Positions 24,525-35,805 of a stretch of 64,000 nt of DNA are shown in pieces. Origin of the DNA: Eumeta japonica (Eukaryota; Arthropoda; Insecta; Lepidoptera; Psychidae); NCBI GenBank assembly GCA_005406025.1, contig BGZK01000754.1:124001-188000 (forward strand), in the 5' to 3' direction. Numbering within the stretch: position 1 is the stretch's first letter; each line of letters begins with the position of its first letter. The position numbers were made by a program, and so were the translations under genes. The notes under the pieces are model-generated. The model was given only the letters and a program-made list of their open reading frames with translations. It was not told where the DNA came from and searched no databases.

Positions 24525-24778
24525 CGAAACAGAAATTGAAATCGAGACGGGGACCAAAACCGAAAGCGGGACCAGGACTATCTGGCGTTGGAATTAAAAT
24601 TAAAAGTGGACCAGTATCGGAATCTAAAGGGAGACCCGGAATGAGATTAACATGGATCGATACAAAATATGAAGAAATTCATTCTTTGTCCATGACGGCA
24701 AAACTGCGGGCAGCGATTACACGGGCAAGACACCCATAAGAAAGGGCAGAACAACAACTGCCGGGCCAGCTAGTATAT
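24525..24778 (-). mobile_element. Pyrimidine-rich dispersed repeat (family B), reverse copy with terminus
   Basis: The minus strand begins at actagctggcccggcagttg and continues through a 'gcccgcagttttgccgtcat' stretch into phrases such as ctggtcccgctttcggtttt. The first part corresponds to the agcttttgcccgcgg end of the 10606 copy. It abuts an opposite-strand copy at 24780. Confidence 0.55.
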
Positions 24779-24779
24779 A

Positions 24780-25000
24780 ATAAGTATGTCTGAGCATACA
24801 TTTACACGACTTTTTCTCGGGTTCGCCTTCGCGGAAATTGAACGCATTATTCCTTTACGTTTTATATTTATCCTGTTCTCGCTGTGCATCCTGATTCTCA
24901 TCCCGGTAGCAGTTCTAGATTTTGTGTCGGTCCTGAATTCCAGTCCGGTCTCGGTCCCGCATTTAGTTGCAAATCCATTTCTAGTTTCCGGTCAATGAAT
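24780..25000 (+). mobile_element. Pyrimidine-rich dispersed repeat (family B), forward copy
   Basis: Carries gactttttctcgggttcgcc followed by phrases cctgttctcg, cctgattctcatcccgg, gaattccagtccggtctcgg and ccgcatttag. It lies head to head with the copy ending at 24778. No gene. Confidence 0.5.
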
Positions 25001-25148
25001 GACTCGATGACGATTCGCTTTCGTTGTATTGGTAGAAATAATATTTAACGTATAACGTTAGTCACTTATAAATATCGTACGGTATTTAGCGTTAATGAAA
25101 ACAGCTGAAATTCGACCAATATTTGTTTTTCAAAAATTAATTAAAAAA

Positions 25149-25347
25149 CAAAAACCGACTTCCAAACTATACCTATAAGTACAAACTTAAACTAAAAAGT
25201 ACAAAGTATTATTTTAATTACTTAAAAGTAAGAGCCTTAAAGGACAATCAACAAAATTATTGATACTTACATATCTATTTAATATTTGTAAACAGTTATT
25301 TTTGGAGTCAGTGCCAACCAAAGGTATAGCTTTGAAGTCGGTTTTTG
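25149..25347. mobile_element. Short MITE with aaaaaccgacttc ends
   Basis: Left end caaaaaccgacttccaaact (continuing atacct) and right end aggtatagctttgaagtcgg (continuing tttttg) are inverted copies over about 26 bases with one indel and one mismatch. The 199-bp interior is AT-rich and non-coding. The 'aaaaaccgacttc' terminus is familiar from dispersed repeats in moths and butterflies. Confidence 0.7.
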
Positions 25348-26155
25348 CTTTTTTTTTTAATATTTAACTTTTCAATTTTTTTCTCAAAAAGCGCTGAATC
25401 AATTTCGATAAAATTTATACAGGATTACCTCTGAAATATCACCAACCAAACAAAAAAAAATCATCGAAATCGATTCATAATTGGCGGAATGATCGCGTAA
25501 CAAACATACAAACAAAAAAATACATCGTCAAGTTGAAAACTTTTTTTGAAGCTATTTTGTATATCTGGACACTTAAACAATAAATATTTCTTTAAAATAG
25601 ACACCTTACCAGATTTCAAGAGGAAAAGACACTGAAATTCTTGACCCAACTCATTTGTGTCAGCACTTTACATTGGATAAAATGTTTTTTTCAACGGATT
25701 TTTTTTTTATTTTACAGGAGCTGCATTTTGTCATAGTTCGAATTTGCAAAAGTATAAAAGTGTGTCAAGTCAAGATCTGGGTTATGTTGATACATGAAAT
25801 AGTTGATATGAGTATTCATTTTTTTATATACGACATAAAACACAAATGAAAACTGATTTACATAAAAAATATAAGCTATTAGAATATTATAAGGCTTAAA
25901 TATATTGCAAATTGTATAAAATCACACTGATTGATAAACAATGTATCTACTCGTGATTAGATCTGAACTTTCGTAACATATTCAAATTCTAATCTCCTTT
26001 TGTCATTGAAAATCCTAATGAATTTGATCAAATAAACTATATAATGTACAAATAAAAATGTACTATATTATTTTTTATCTGAAAATAAAAGAGTTTGTAT
26101 TTAATTTTCAATTTGAATATCTTCAATCGTAAGTATTATTTTAAAATCATTATTT
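25348..26155. other. Intergenic DNA, no gene recognised
   Basis: AT-rich. Contains cgaaatcgattcataattgg and gcgtaacaaacatacaaac, likely the worn tail of a dispersed repeat. Ends at the copia insertion site. Confidence 0.5.
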
Positions 26156-26160
26156 CTTTA
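26156..26160. repeat. Left target-site duplication CTTTA
   Basis: The five bases cttta before the left LTR are repeated exactly after the right LTR at 30748-30752, as expected for Ty1/copia integrase. Confidence 0.9.
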
Positions 26161-26370
26161 TGTTGAAATTACAAGACACCCGTTTTTTTTATTTGTTCTT
26201 TTAATTAATATTATGATTTTGTCTTGTTATTTAAAATTTATTTAAAAGAAAAAAAAAATTTTAACTTGTCAGTTGATTAAAAATGTCAAATTATGTATGA
26301 CATCTCTTTGTCTGGTTTATTTAATAAAAGATAATTAAATAAAACTGCGCTAAAGATATTAATTTCAATA
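26161..26370 (+). repeat. Left LTR (210 bp)
   Basis: Begins tgttgaaattacaagacacc and ends aatttcaata. Differs from the right LTR only in a T run (8 against 7) and an A run (10 against 9). Ends are TG...TA rather than TG...CA; the inverted termini are tgttgaaat and atttcaata, one base short of perfect. Confidence 0.95.
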
Positions 26371-26386
26371 GGTTATGGGCCCAGGC
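26371..26386 (+). promoter_or_regulatory. Copia-type primer binding site (initiator tRNA-Met half)
   Basis: ggttatgggcccaggc starts directly after the LTR. The Drosophila copia site also begins ggttatgggccca and pairs with an internal part of initiator tRNA-Met, so a half-tRNA primer is inferred here. Confidence 0.85.
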
Positions 26387-26408
26387 TTTGAATAAGAAAA
26401 AGATTAAT

Positions 26409-27413
26409 ATGACTTCAACAGTGAGTGCTACGAGATTTGAGCTTTTGAATAAAGATAATTATGAAGCCTGGAAGATTCATGTAGAGGCATTATTAATAAA
26501 AAATGATTTGTGGGAATATGTGAATGGTGATAAATTGATTCCTGCTGTTGAAGATAACCAGAAGAGTATTGATGCAAGGAATGCTTGGATTAAAACTGAT
26601 CGTAAAGCTAAATCAGAAGTGATATTAGCGATTAGTTCAACGGAATTGCAGCATGTTCGAGGATGTAATACTTCTCGTGAGGTTTGGCAAAAACTTGCTT
26701 CAGTTTATGCATCTAAAGGACCTGCAAGAAAAGCTTTATTACTCAAACAACTTATGCTTCACAAGATGTCTGAAGGTGGTGATGTCAGGGATCATGTAAA
26801 TAAATTTTCTGATATAGTTGATCGACTTGGAGCTATGGACATTCAAGTGAACAAGGATTTACTATCTATAATGTTATTATTTAGCCTCCCAGATAGCTAT
26901 GAAGGTTTTAAATGTGCAATTGAATCGCGTGATGAACTATTGGAGGTTGAAGCTCTCAAAGTAAAAATACTTGAGAAGAGTGAAGTAGGCTCAAATTCAG
27001 TGGTTGAGTTAGCTGGAAGTGTGAGAACTGAAAATCAGAAGAGTTATAAATATGAATTTAATGGGTATTGTTTTAAATGTGGGAAACAAGGACATAAGTC
27101 TCCTGAATGTCCAACACAATCCAAACCAAACAAACCAAATTTCAGAAGAAATGGACCAGATAAGCAGAATAAACAATACAGACAAGAAAACAATGTGCTC
27201 AAGCAGATGATGATACTTTTGCAGTATATAATACTGAATTTGCTAGTATTATTCCAAGTAGTCGACCTTGGATACTTGACAGTGGCTGTACTACACATTT
27301 ATGTGGTGATAAGCAATTATTTAAGTCTTTTAATGAAGAAACTAATGGAAGAATCAATTTGGCTAGTCAAGCTAGCAGTGAAATCAAAGGAAAGGGAACT
27401 GTTAATTTATTAG
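26409..27413 (+). CDS. gag: Copia Gag (nucleocapsid), frame runs on past its true end
   Basis: Gag packages element RNA into virus-like particles. The ATG at 26409 starts a protein beginning MTSTVSATRFELLNKDNY, followed by a YEAWKIHVEALL stretch, the usual opening of Copia-family Gag (UBN2/DUF4219-type region). A long helical middle leads to a CCHC zinc knuckle, CFKCGKQGHKSPEC (27069-27110), which binds RNA. The frame stays open to 27413, but after about 27195 it no longer encodes recognisable sequence. The protease reading continues one base out of phase, so about 262 residues are genuine and the last ~70 codons are out of frame. The frame also extends upstream of 26409 only by a few non-ATG codons. 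Confidence 0.85.
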   Translation: MTSTVSATRFELLNKDNYEAWKIHVEALLIKNDLWEYVNGDKLIPAVEDNQKSIDARNAWIKTDRKAKSEVILAISSTELQHVRGCNTSREVWQKLASVYASKGPARKALLLKQLMLHKMSEGGDVRDHVNKFSDIVDRLGAMDIQVNKDLLSIMLLFSLPDSYEGFKCAIESRDELLEVEALKVKILEKSEVGSNSVVELAGSVRTENQKSYKYEFNGYCFKCGKQGHKSPECPTQSKPNKPNFRRNGPDKQNKQYRQENNVLKQMMILLQYIILNLLVLFQVVDLGYLTVAVLHIYVVISNYLSLLMKKLMEESIWLVKLAVKSKERELLIY

Positions 27414-30400
27414 TTAGCAATGGTAAACAGCTGAGGTCAGTAGGTTTTTCAAATACATTATTTGTACCAGATCTTAGATCAAACTTAGTTTCAGTTGCTA
27501 AAATTACTAATAAGGATTGTGAAGTTTTATTTCGTAAAGATTCAGCGATGATTATGGATTCGACTGGAAATATTAAATTTGTAGCTGAAAGGCGTGGTGA
27601 TCTCTATTATTTGCAAGAAGGAAACGAAGAAGCTGATATTGTTGAAGATAAAACTAATTCAGAATTTTTAATGTGTTGTCGTATGGGCCATCTGAATGCT
27701 AATGATTTAGTTCGGGTTATTAATCAGAATACTACGTAAAATAACCTCTGAACAATTGACATGTTTGTCAAAATGTGAAGTATGTTTACGAGGCAAGATG
27801 ACAAGGTTACCGTTTTAGCAAGTGAACGGCAAAGTGAAGAAACTCTTGAAATAGTACATACAGATATTGTTGGACCGTTCAAGACTCAATCAGTAAACGG
27901 AGCAAGATACTTTATTACATTCATTGATGATCGATCTCGTTGGTGTGAAGTATACTTTCTTAAACAAAGAGTGGTGCACTAGAAGCATTCAAGATGTATC
28001 AAACTCAAGCAGAACGTGTTACAGGAAGAAGATCAAATATCTTCAAAGTGACAATGGTAAAGAGTATTGTAATGCTGAGATGGATAATTTCCTGCGTAAT
28101 CAAGGTATTCAGCGTCGATTAAGTGTTGTAAGAACACCTCAGCAAAATGGTGTTGCTGAACGTTTTAATCGTACGATAGTAGAAATGGCACGTTGTCTGT
28201 TACTTCAGTCAAGTTTATCAGACATGTTTTGGGCTGATGCTGTAGCTACAGCATGTCACTTAAGAAATAGATGTCCTTCAAGAAGTATCAATGGGGATAC
28301 TCCTTATCAGAGATGGTTCAACAGAGACAAAATGTCTTTAAATTATTTGCGAGCATTTGGATCAACTGTTTATGTTCTTGATAAAAATCCAGCAAAAGGT
28401 AAATTATCTGATAGATCAATGAAGGGAATCTTTGTAGGTTATCCACGTGAAACAAAAGGATATAGAATTTGGTTATCAGAGAGTAGAAAATTTATTGTTG
28501 CTCGTGATGTAAAATTTATTGAAGATAATGTTACTACTATTTTAAAAATCAAAAGATTGAACAGTTGATTATTAATGATTATGAAAATGAAAATAAACCA
28601 TGGGTTGAATTGATAACAGGATTTGGAAATAATAATGAGATAGAAGCTCAAGCAGAAATACCAGAAGATTTAGAAGATAATGAAGAAAATGAAAAGTCAT
28701 CAGGTGTTCAATCATCTATTCATGAAACTCAAGAAGAGAGTCAAGAGAAGAAGCTAAAGAAGAAAAACGAGGACCTGGAGACCAAAATTAATTAAAACAG
28801 GTTTGAGAGGTCGTCCCAGAAAATTATTTTCAAAAGTTAATAATTGTGAAGTTCAAGAAAGGATTGATTGTAATTTTAATGAAGATAATAATATATTTGT
28901 TGGAATAACTGAAGTTCAATTAGATGATGCTATGAATTCTCAAGAGAGTACTGATTGGAAAAGAGCAATTCAATCTGAAGTTATGAGTTTATTAAAAAAT
29001 GATACCTGGGATATTGTTAAATTACCTGAAGGTCAAAGTGTTGTTGGAAGTCGAATGATTTTAACAAATAAATTTGGATCAGATGGATTAATTGAAAAAA
29101 GAAAAGCTCGTATTGTAGCAAAAGGTTATAGTCAGAAATATGGCATTGACTATAATCAAACTTTTGCTCCTGTTGCAAGAATGGAATCAGTGAGACTTTT
29201 ATTTGCATTGTCTGCGGAGTTAAATCTGGAAATTAGACAATTTGATGTTGTGACTGCTTACCTAAATGGAACATTAGATGAAACAGTTTTTATGGAAATT
29301 CCGGAAATGCTTTATCAAATTTTAACATGGATTATTGATGATAATCAAGTGACTGAGGATTTAAAATTAAAGCTATAAAAATGTTGAAATGTATTGAGGA
29401 AGGGGTGATATTTGTAGATTAAAAGGCTCTTTATGGTCTCAAGCAAGCTGCTCGACAATGGAATGAAAAATTATCAAGAAAATTGGAAAGTATTGGACTC
29501 AAATCAACAAAAGCAGAGAGTTGTTTGTATTATGCTAAACGTGGTAAAGATATTTTATTATTATTAATTTATGTTGATGATTTTTGGTTGCATCCTCAGA
29601 CATATGTTGGATTGATGAAATAAAATGTAAACTTCAAGATGATTTTGAGATTAAAGATTTAGGTAATGCAAAACAATGTTTGGGATTAGAGATAAATCAA
29701 ACTAATGAATATATCTTTATTAATCAATCAAGATATATTATTAATTTACTTAAAATATGAAATGAGTGAATGTAATCCAGTCAAAACACCAGGAGAAATA
29801 CAAAGAAGAAGACAAATTATTTAATAAACAAAGAAGAAATAGATAATAGATTTTATAGAAGTTATTGGAGCATTGATGTATCTGGTGGTTGGAACTAGAC
29901 CAGATATTGCTAATACTGTTTCAAGATTAGCTCAATTTGTAAATGAACCATGTCAGCAAGATTGGTTAGCAGTTAAAAGGATTTTGAGGTATTTAGCTGG
30001 TACTTTAAAACTTGGAATATTTTATACAAAAGGATAAATCTATGATTGGTTATTGTGATGCTGATTGGGAGGTTGTCTTGAAGATCGTCGATCATATTCT
30101 GGATATGTATTTATATTAGCAGGGTGCTGTAAGCTGGAAATCACAGAAACAACGAACTGTAGCTCTTTCATCTACTGAATCAGAGTATGTTAGTTTATCA
30201 GAAGCTGTGAAAGAATTAATATATTTAAGAGGATTATTAATTGAAATTGAACAAGAAAAGTTTTCAAATATTGAATTATTTATTGATAATCGTGGAGCTG
30301 AACAACTGGCTTCTAATCCTGTTTATCATGCACGCACAAAGCATATTGATATTCGTCATCACTTTATTAGAGATGTAATTGAAAATGGAATTGTAAAATT

Positions 30401-30506
30401 ACATCATGTATCTACAAGTGAAATGATTGCAGATATTTTAACAAAGGCACTTCCAAGAGAATTACATGATAAATGCATTCAAGGATTAGGACTTAAAATT
30501 ATTTAA
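27196..30506 (+). pseudogene. pol: Copia Pol (protease, integrase, RT, RNase H), frameshifted
   Basis: Pieces in order: aspartic protease with WILDSGCTTHLC (Asp codon at 27278); GAG-pre-integrase MGHLN; zinc-finger cysteines CEVC; integrase core with catalytic Asp in HTDIVGP (27863), Asp in SDNGKE (28050) and Glu in NGVAERFNR (28158), the last two in D-35-E spacing; an acidic linker and a GRPRK basic patch (about 28600-28830); reverse transcriptase with FAPVARMESV, FDVVTAYLNG (Asp 29244) and YVDD (29570-29581); RNase H with CDADW, STESEY, DNRGAEQLA and a closing KHIDIRHHF region ending at 30506. Breaks occur near 27190, 27730, 27815, 27970, 28010, 28550, 28775, 29355, 29425, 29583, 29755, 29840, 30020, 30068 and 30120. 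Most are single-base shifts. The first zinc-binding His of integrase also appears replaced (MCCRMGHLN where family members have WH). Confidence 0.9.
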
Positions 30507-30530
30507 ATTATAATTATAACGTATGTCTTG

Positions 30531-30539
30531 AGGGGGGTG
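30531..30539 (+). promoter_or_regulatory. Polypurine tract
   Basis: aggggggtg lies immediately before the right LTR, the expected primer for plus-strand DNA synthesis. Confidence 0.85.
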
Positions 30540-30747
30540 TGTTGAAATTACAAGACACCCGTTTTTTTATTTGTTCTTTTAATTAATATTATGATTTTGT
30601 CTTGTTATTTAAAATTTATTTAAAAGAAAAAAAAATTTTAACTTGTCAGTTGATTAAAAATGTCAAATTATGTATGACATCTCTTTGTCTGGTTTATTTA
30701 ATAAAAGATAATTAAATAAAACTGCGCTAAAGATATTAATTTCAATA
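30540..30747 (+). repeat. Right LTR (208 bp)
   Basis: Identical to the left LTR apart from one fewer T and one fewer A in two homopolymers. Contains aataaaag and aataaaac strings usable as polyadenylation signals. Ends ttcaata. Confidence 0.95.
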
Positions 30748-30752
30748 CTTTA
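30748..30752. repeat. Right target-site duplication CTTTA
   Basis: Exact repeat of 26156-26160. Confidence 0.9.
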
Positions 30753-30794
30753 ACATAACAATTAAGTTTTAAAAAGTTTGGTAAAACCAAATAT

Positions 30795-31458
30795 GCATGC
30801 CTTAAGCGCTCGTGACATACGTATGTTATTTAAATTAGAAATTAATGATAATATATGAGCTTTTCACCAAAAAATCCTTTTTTGAAGTTCTTCAAAACTT
30901 TCCCGAAGTCACAAATTAAAATTATTATACAATAATTGTTGTTAATATAAACGTATTACTAATAACATTAAAAATAACTTTGCAAATAATTAAAACGTTT
31001 GAAAGTAATTAAAAATAAATGAAAAAAAAAACAAATTCTGAGACTGATTTGAAGCCGGGCACCCTCCTGCGGGCGCGACTTAAAGCTAAAAAGTTGAACT
31101 AAATCGCACAGTTGATCCTCGCGTGAAAATAGTTGTTTTATTTATGATATTACTACCGCCATCTGTTGGCAATTACAAAAACATAAAACATTCATTTCAA
31201 TCTCCATTTCAGATATTTAAGTGAAATGGCGGATCAAAACATGAATAATTGAGAGTTAAAAAATTCAATTACAGCCAATCGGTACTATATCAAGCTATGA
31301 TTTTCAATACATTTATTCGCAATCGATTAGTGATGAGATAGAAAAACAAATTAAGTTCAAAAATTAAGCAGTTTTTTTAAATATCGTGGTCACTCCCAGT
31401 GTAGACGAGATTTTCAGGCGACAGTAGAAGCATACCTACGCTCGCGCTTAAGGCATGC
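30795..31458. mobile_element. Possible non-autonomous element bounded by gcatgccttaagcgc
   Basis: gcatgccttaagcgc at 30795-30809 is perfectly inverted at 31444-31458. Weak similarity continues inward (acatacgtatg against gtaggtatg). The interior includes a GC-rich block (gccgggcaccctcctgcggg) and ccgccatctgttggc. No target duplication is clear. Could be a MITE or a chance-preserved inverted pair. Confidence 0.4.
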
Positions 31459-34400
31459 AATTATTATCTAATCTAAGACAATCTACCTCAATCCGTTTCT
31501 GAATGTCGAAGCAATTTATTTTTACTTCGAATTCCACTTCGGTCCTCGACTTCATTATTATGTTGCGAACATTCCAACAAAACGCTATTCCAAATAATGC
31601 TTCCGGCTGTACTAACTTTCACTATTAAATCATCGAGTTTTCAGATACACTTTGTTGTTAGTCTATCCGTCTATCTATCTACATTTCTATATCTTTGTTT
31701 TAAATGCAAAAGTTATGTAAGCCTCAATATAACGTCAGCGGGTAAGTCGTTTGTGATTGATGATATCGCGCACGAGTTTGAAAATAATAAAGATATTAAT
31801 TAACAAAGATAATTATTCAATTGTCGTCACTCGCGATATCATATTTTGAAGTCCGAAAACCTCACCGTTTACCAAAACGGAAGGAACGCTTAGTATTGAC
31901 ACTATTGCACCACTTCCACCACTCTTTTTAAACTCACGTTTAACAAAAAGTGTTTTTTTGAATTATAATTCGCGTCCCACGCCCTCCATTTTAATGGATT
32001 TTAGCACGAACAACCGTTAAAAGGAATATGTGGAACGCGAAATTAATTTTAAATATGATTTACAAAAAAAAATCACATTAAAAGGAGATTGTGGAAGAGG
32101 CCCTAAGGCGACTAGTTAAGTAGTATAAACATTTTAACCATTTCTGTATTTAAGCTTCGTTTCCCGCCGCCGCCCCTCCCAAATCTAGGAACGATTAGTT
32201 AATTTTTGGTATACATTTATTTTATTTTTATCTGTACATCTCTTTTATGCTTTCCTTATTAATTTTATCGGAGCACTTTCAACTCTGCCAAATTGCACGT
32301 TTCCTGGTCAGTAACTACAACAACTTTGCATAAAATTATAATATTTATGTAAGCGAAATGGATCAGCGAAAGTATTTAATTTAAGTAATTGGTTTATGCG
32401 CTAGAAACATAAAAATAATCTTCTAACATAACCTTACATATTTACGAAGTACTAATTACGTATATACGATGAATAACGTACTGGGGTGCTACACTAAAAC
32501 TTATATTTAAGTGAATTTTCGGTTCGTACAATTCGACAAAGCTTAAATAGATCTTTTTAAGTTTAGATTATTAAGTAAAACATTTAACGTTAACGTTATA
32601 TAATGCCAGTTAACTCGTATTTGTCAAATCGAGTGTGGCAATTGTGAATATCGATATGAAGAAAGTTGTCAGGGGCAAATTTTAAAGTAAAGTAAAAATC
32701 ACGTTTCAATTTAACAAAGGATGGAAAAAACGTAGAACGATAAAACAATAACAGCGATAAAATATGACAACCTTATAAATACAAGCTTCTATTAAATTAA
32801 CCGTAATAAAAAAAAGTTATGCTTACGTCACTGTTTACGTAAACTTTTATGTTCTTGTTTACAAGATGTTTTCGAGATGTTTACAAGTGAGGTATAGGTA
32901 GTTTTATAGCACATTTCGAACAAATTCCTATATCCCAAAAAAGGAGAGCAAAACCTAAGGAAAAAAGCACAAAACTATAAACTCGCTTGTTTATGGATAA
33001 AAATTATCAATGATTTCCACTAATTCCAGTAATAGTATGATATCATTCCGAAAAACGTTAAAATGAAAAATATGTCAAAGAATTTCGTCATCACGCAAGA
33101 GTTTGTTTAACATCTAGATATCTTTATGCATTAATCGATAAGTTGTACGTGTCACGTCGTTTAATTTCATCGAAATGGTTTTTTATCTTTGACGCTATCA
33201 AAGCGATAGTCGATTCGTCATTGGTGACAGCTCGCTTTGTATGGCCGGCGCCATCTGAAAATAATTTTGACCACGCTTTCTCTGAGGCGAACGACTTGTA
33301 ATTTTGTAGAATCATCTAATTGTAATATAATTACATTTTTATAGGTACCTATCCGTGGCCATGGTTTGCCTGTTTTGATCCCATTTGTCTATTGTGTTGA
33401 TCCCATTTAATCACAAACTTAACCCAACAGCGGTTCCGTCTTTAATACCGCTTCTTATTCAGACCTCCATCTATTTTCGTATTCCACATCCTAAATTATA
33501 CAGATTTCGAACTTGACCTCATTTCGCTACGGGTTTGACATTGAAAAATGAAGAAAAATCACAAACGTTTTCATTATTGGGACTCAATTTCATCAATAGC
33601 AGACAATAAGCATGGCCGATAATATAAAATAAAATTAATGATTGGAATGTACTGGTTATATGGAGTCATGTAGATAATCATACCAAAAATAGACAGTAAC
33701 GTATATTTTATGTGATGCTGAGTTTATCAGTTTTTTAAATATCATCGAAATTGGTCAAGTCATTGTCAATTTATAGATAGACAAAAAATTAAGCAAACCA
33801 TAAAAAAACAGATAATAGTTTATATATTACATAATCGTGTGCTATATTAGTACATTAAAGTTAATTAAAATCAGTTTGATTACAATGAAAAACATACAAA
33901 AGATTGAACCGACAAACAAACAAATAGTAGCCTATGTCTGTTTCCTACTGACTTCTATTTCCGTGCTAATTCATCAAAATCGGTGCAGAGGCTTAAGCGT
34001 GAAAACGTAATAGACATACAGGCAGAGACAGTCACGGGTTCATAATATTAGTACAAATATCTTCTAACATAACTTATTGTCTTTGCCTTTAAAAGCTATT
34101 GACCGACTTCAGTTACACGCATCGATTACGACAAAGAAATAATTTGAAGCCATAAGAGAATCATAGAGAACGATTTCTATACCCGGGATAGTATCCAGGT
34201 CTACTATTTTACAGGAAAAAAAAAATCACAAAAACTAATATAAACCGTGACATATTTTGACATATGAGATCGCATGACGTTAATGTAGCTAACCGACGAC
34301 AAGTATATACGTTTTCCTATGACTTGCCAACAATAAAAAAAAAATGTCATATAGATAAGTATGTTTACATATATACAAATAAGTATACATATTCAGCTTA

Positions 34401-34810
34401 TCGTTCTCGTCGCCCGATATCTGCATAACCGCCGGCAGGTCCTTTGGTCATGCGCCGTCGATCAATCAATTTACGGAAACCGAATATCGATAACACGTCC
34501 AGATATTGCACTCGGCCAACTCTAGCGGTGTTTTGGTTCAACAATGCGCTGCGAAACAAAGTTTTTAACGTGCGCCCGAAACCAACGTCACAACCAAACA
34601 GGGGATATACACTAATGTCAAAGAATACGCGTAATTCATTTCGATTCTCCAGAAATGAAACTCATTGGAAAAGGAAGAGAATATAACAAAAAATAAAGGA
34701 GAAATAAATTACGGGGGAAAAGAGACCGGGAAGGGGTACGGAGTAGGTTTTTAAGGTAAAAAACGGTTAATCTCGATTTCCGGCAAAACTACAAGTCCTA
34801 TGGAAAAAAG
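31459..34810. other. Intergenic DNA, no gene recognised
   Basis: Only short chance frames. At 33930-34060 the string atcaaaatcggtgcagaggc, then gcgtgaaaacgtaatagaca and ataatattagta resembles the 3' tail of a dispersed lepidopteran SINE or RTE-type repeat. Immediately left of the next element, 34757-34810 (ggtaaaaaacggttaatctc) looks like further repeat sequence. Confidence 0.45.
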
Positions 34811-35345
34811 TTAAATGGCAAAGTTGTAGGTAATAGAAAGATCTACAACTTTTGTATTTTCACTTTTTCCCCTTAACCTCAAAATTTATGTCAAAAATGC
34901 AAAAAACCAAGTTTTTGTTTTTTTATTTTTATTTTTTACAAAAAATTTTTTTTTCATGAAATTTAGTAAAAACTTACTTTATTATGTCCCAAACACACTG
35001 CAATTTTTTTGATATAAAATATTAATTTTTCATCTTATTTTGACTCGATATCGAAAAAGCACTCTAATTTTCAATTGAAAATTTTCACGTCAAAATATTT
35101 TCTTTTTCAAAAAATTCGGTGGGCTTTTTGTTCATTGAATCTTTACTTTCTGATGGTGTAAAAAAAATATACATAACTATGGTAAATCTTCTCAGACAAT
35201 GCAAAAAAACGAAAAATACTCGAATTTGAATTTTTTTTTTTAATTATTATTTATAATTTTAAGCAATTTATTACAATTTATACTTTAATTACTGGAAAAA
35301 TGTAAGATTCCATGATACATTGATGGACAAAAAATTGCAAGTCGA
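34811..35345 (+). repeat. Left inverted arm
   Basis: Pairs with 36115-36611. Similarity begins at ttaaatggcaaagttgtagg and persists to the taagattccatgatacattg block. Confidence 0.75.
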
Positions 35346-35569
35346 AATTTCCTAATAAAATCAAGAATCTAATAAATTAATATTTAACAAGTCATCCACA
35401 AAATTTTGATAAAGTTGTAGAATCTCATTTAAATTATATGCGTAAATGCCTACTTATTGCTATTTTAAGATTATACTTATATACCTGAGTGACCTACGGA
35501 AAATTTTAGCCCATCAGAAGGTATTTCACAAAGAAATAGGAAAGGGACGAGGACGGTCTAGGTTTTATT

Positions 35570-35805
35570 ACCTGCAGCTGTGAAACTGGATGTAACAGTT
35601 TAAAATGTGGTTGCCGAAAACATGGTTTAAAATGCACAAATTTATGTTCAAATTGTCATGGTTCTGAAAAATGCGCCAATGTGGAAAAAAAACCTTCGAG
35701 GAAGTGAATGACTCTGATGAAATTGCGGATGAAGAACCAATTCAGACTGGAAATAATGTTGGTGACGAAGACGGTGATGGTCTTGAAGATTTCGAAGATC
35801 TTTGA
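35570..35805 (+). pseudogene. C-terminal remnant of a Cys-rich (CxC-type) protein with acidic tail
   Basis: Reading from 35570 gives TCSCETGCNSLKCGC, then RKHGLKCTNLCSNCHG and SEKCAN. That is twelve or so cysteines paired as CxC, CxxxC and CxxC, as in zinc-binding CxC or TSO1-like modules. After a run of eight A's (about 35685-35693) the frame must shift by one base to continue into a glutamate and aspartate-rich tail that ends DFEDL with a stop at 35803-35805. Without the shift, translation stops at once. Upstream there is no open frame, so only the C-terminal end survives. Similar Cys-rich ends occur on uncharacterised insect transposon-type proteins (recalled, not searched). Its enzyme part, if any, is missing. 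Confidence 0.6.

Larger units (their letters stand above)
26161..30747 (+). mobile_element. Ty1/copia LTR retrotransposon, full length, coding region broken
   Basis: A 4587-bp element with two nearly identical LTRs, 5-bp target duplication CTTTA, a Copia-type half-tRNA-Met primer site and a polypurine tract. The coding order is gag, aspartic protease, integrase, reverse transcriptase, RNase H, which defines Ty1/copia rather than Ty3/gypsy. The LTRs show no substitution and only two homopolymer length differences, so the insertion looks very young. Nevertheless the polyprotein frame is interrupted by a dozen or more one-base shifts. The copy as written could not make functional Pol, though it could be mobilised in trans or be affected by assembly errors. 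No host gene is visibly interrupted. Confidence 0.95.

Noticed and set aside
27044..29208. Minus-strand ORFs within the copia element (84, 70 and 63 codons).
   Set aside because: They are antisense shadows of gag and pol, with no independent signal.
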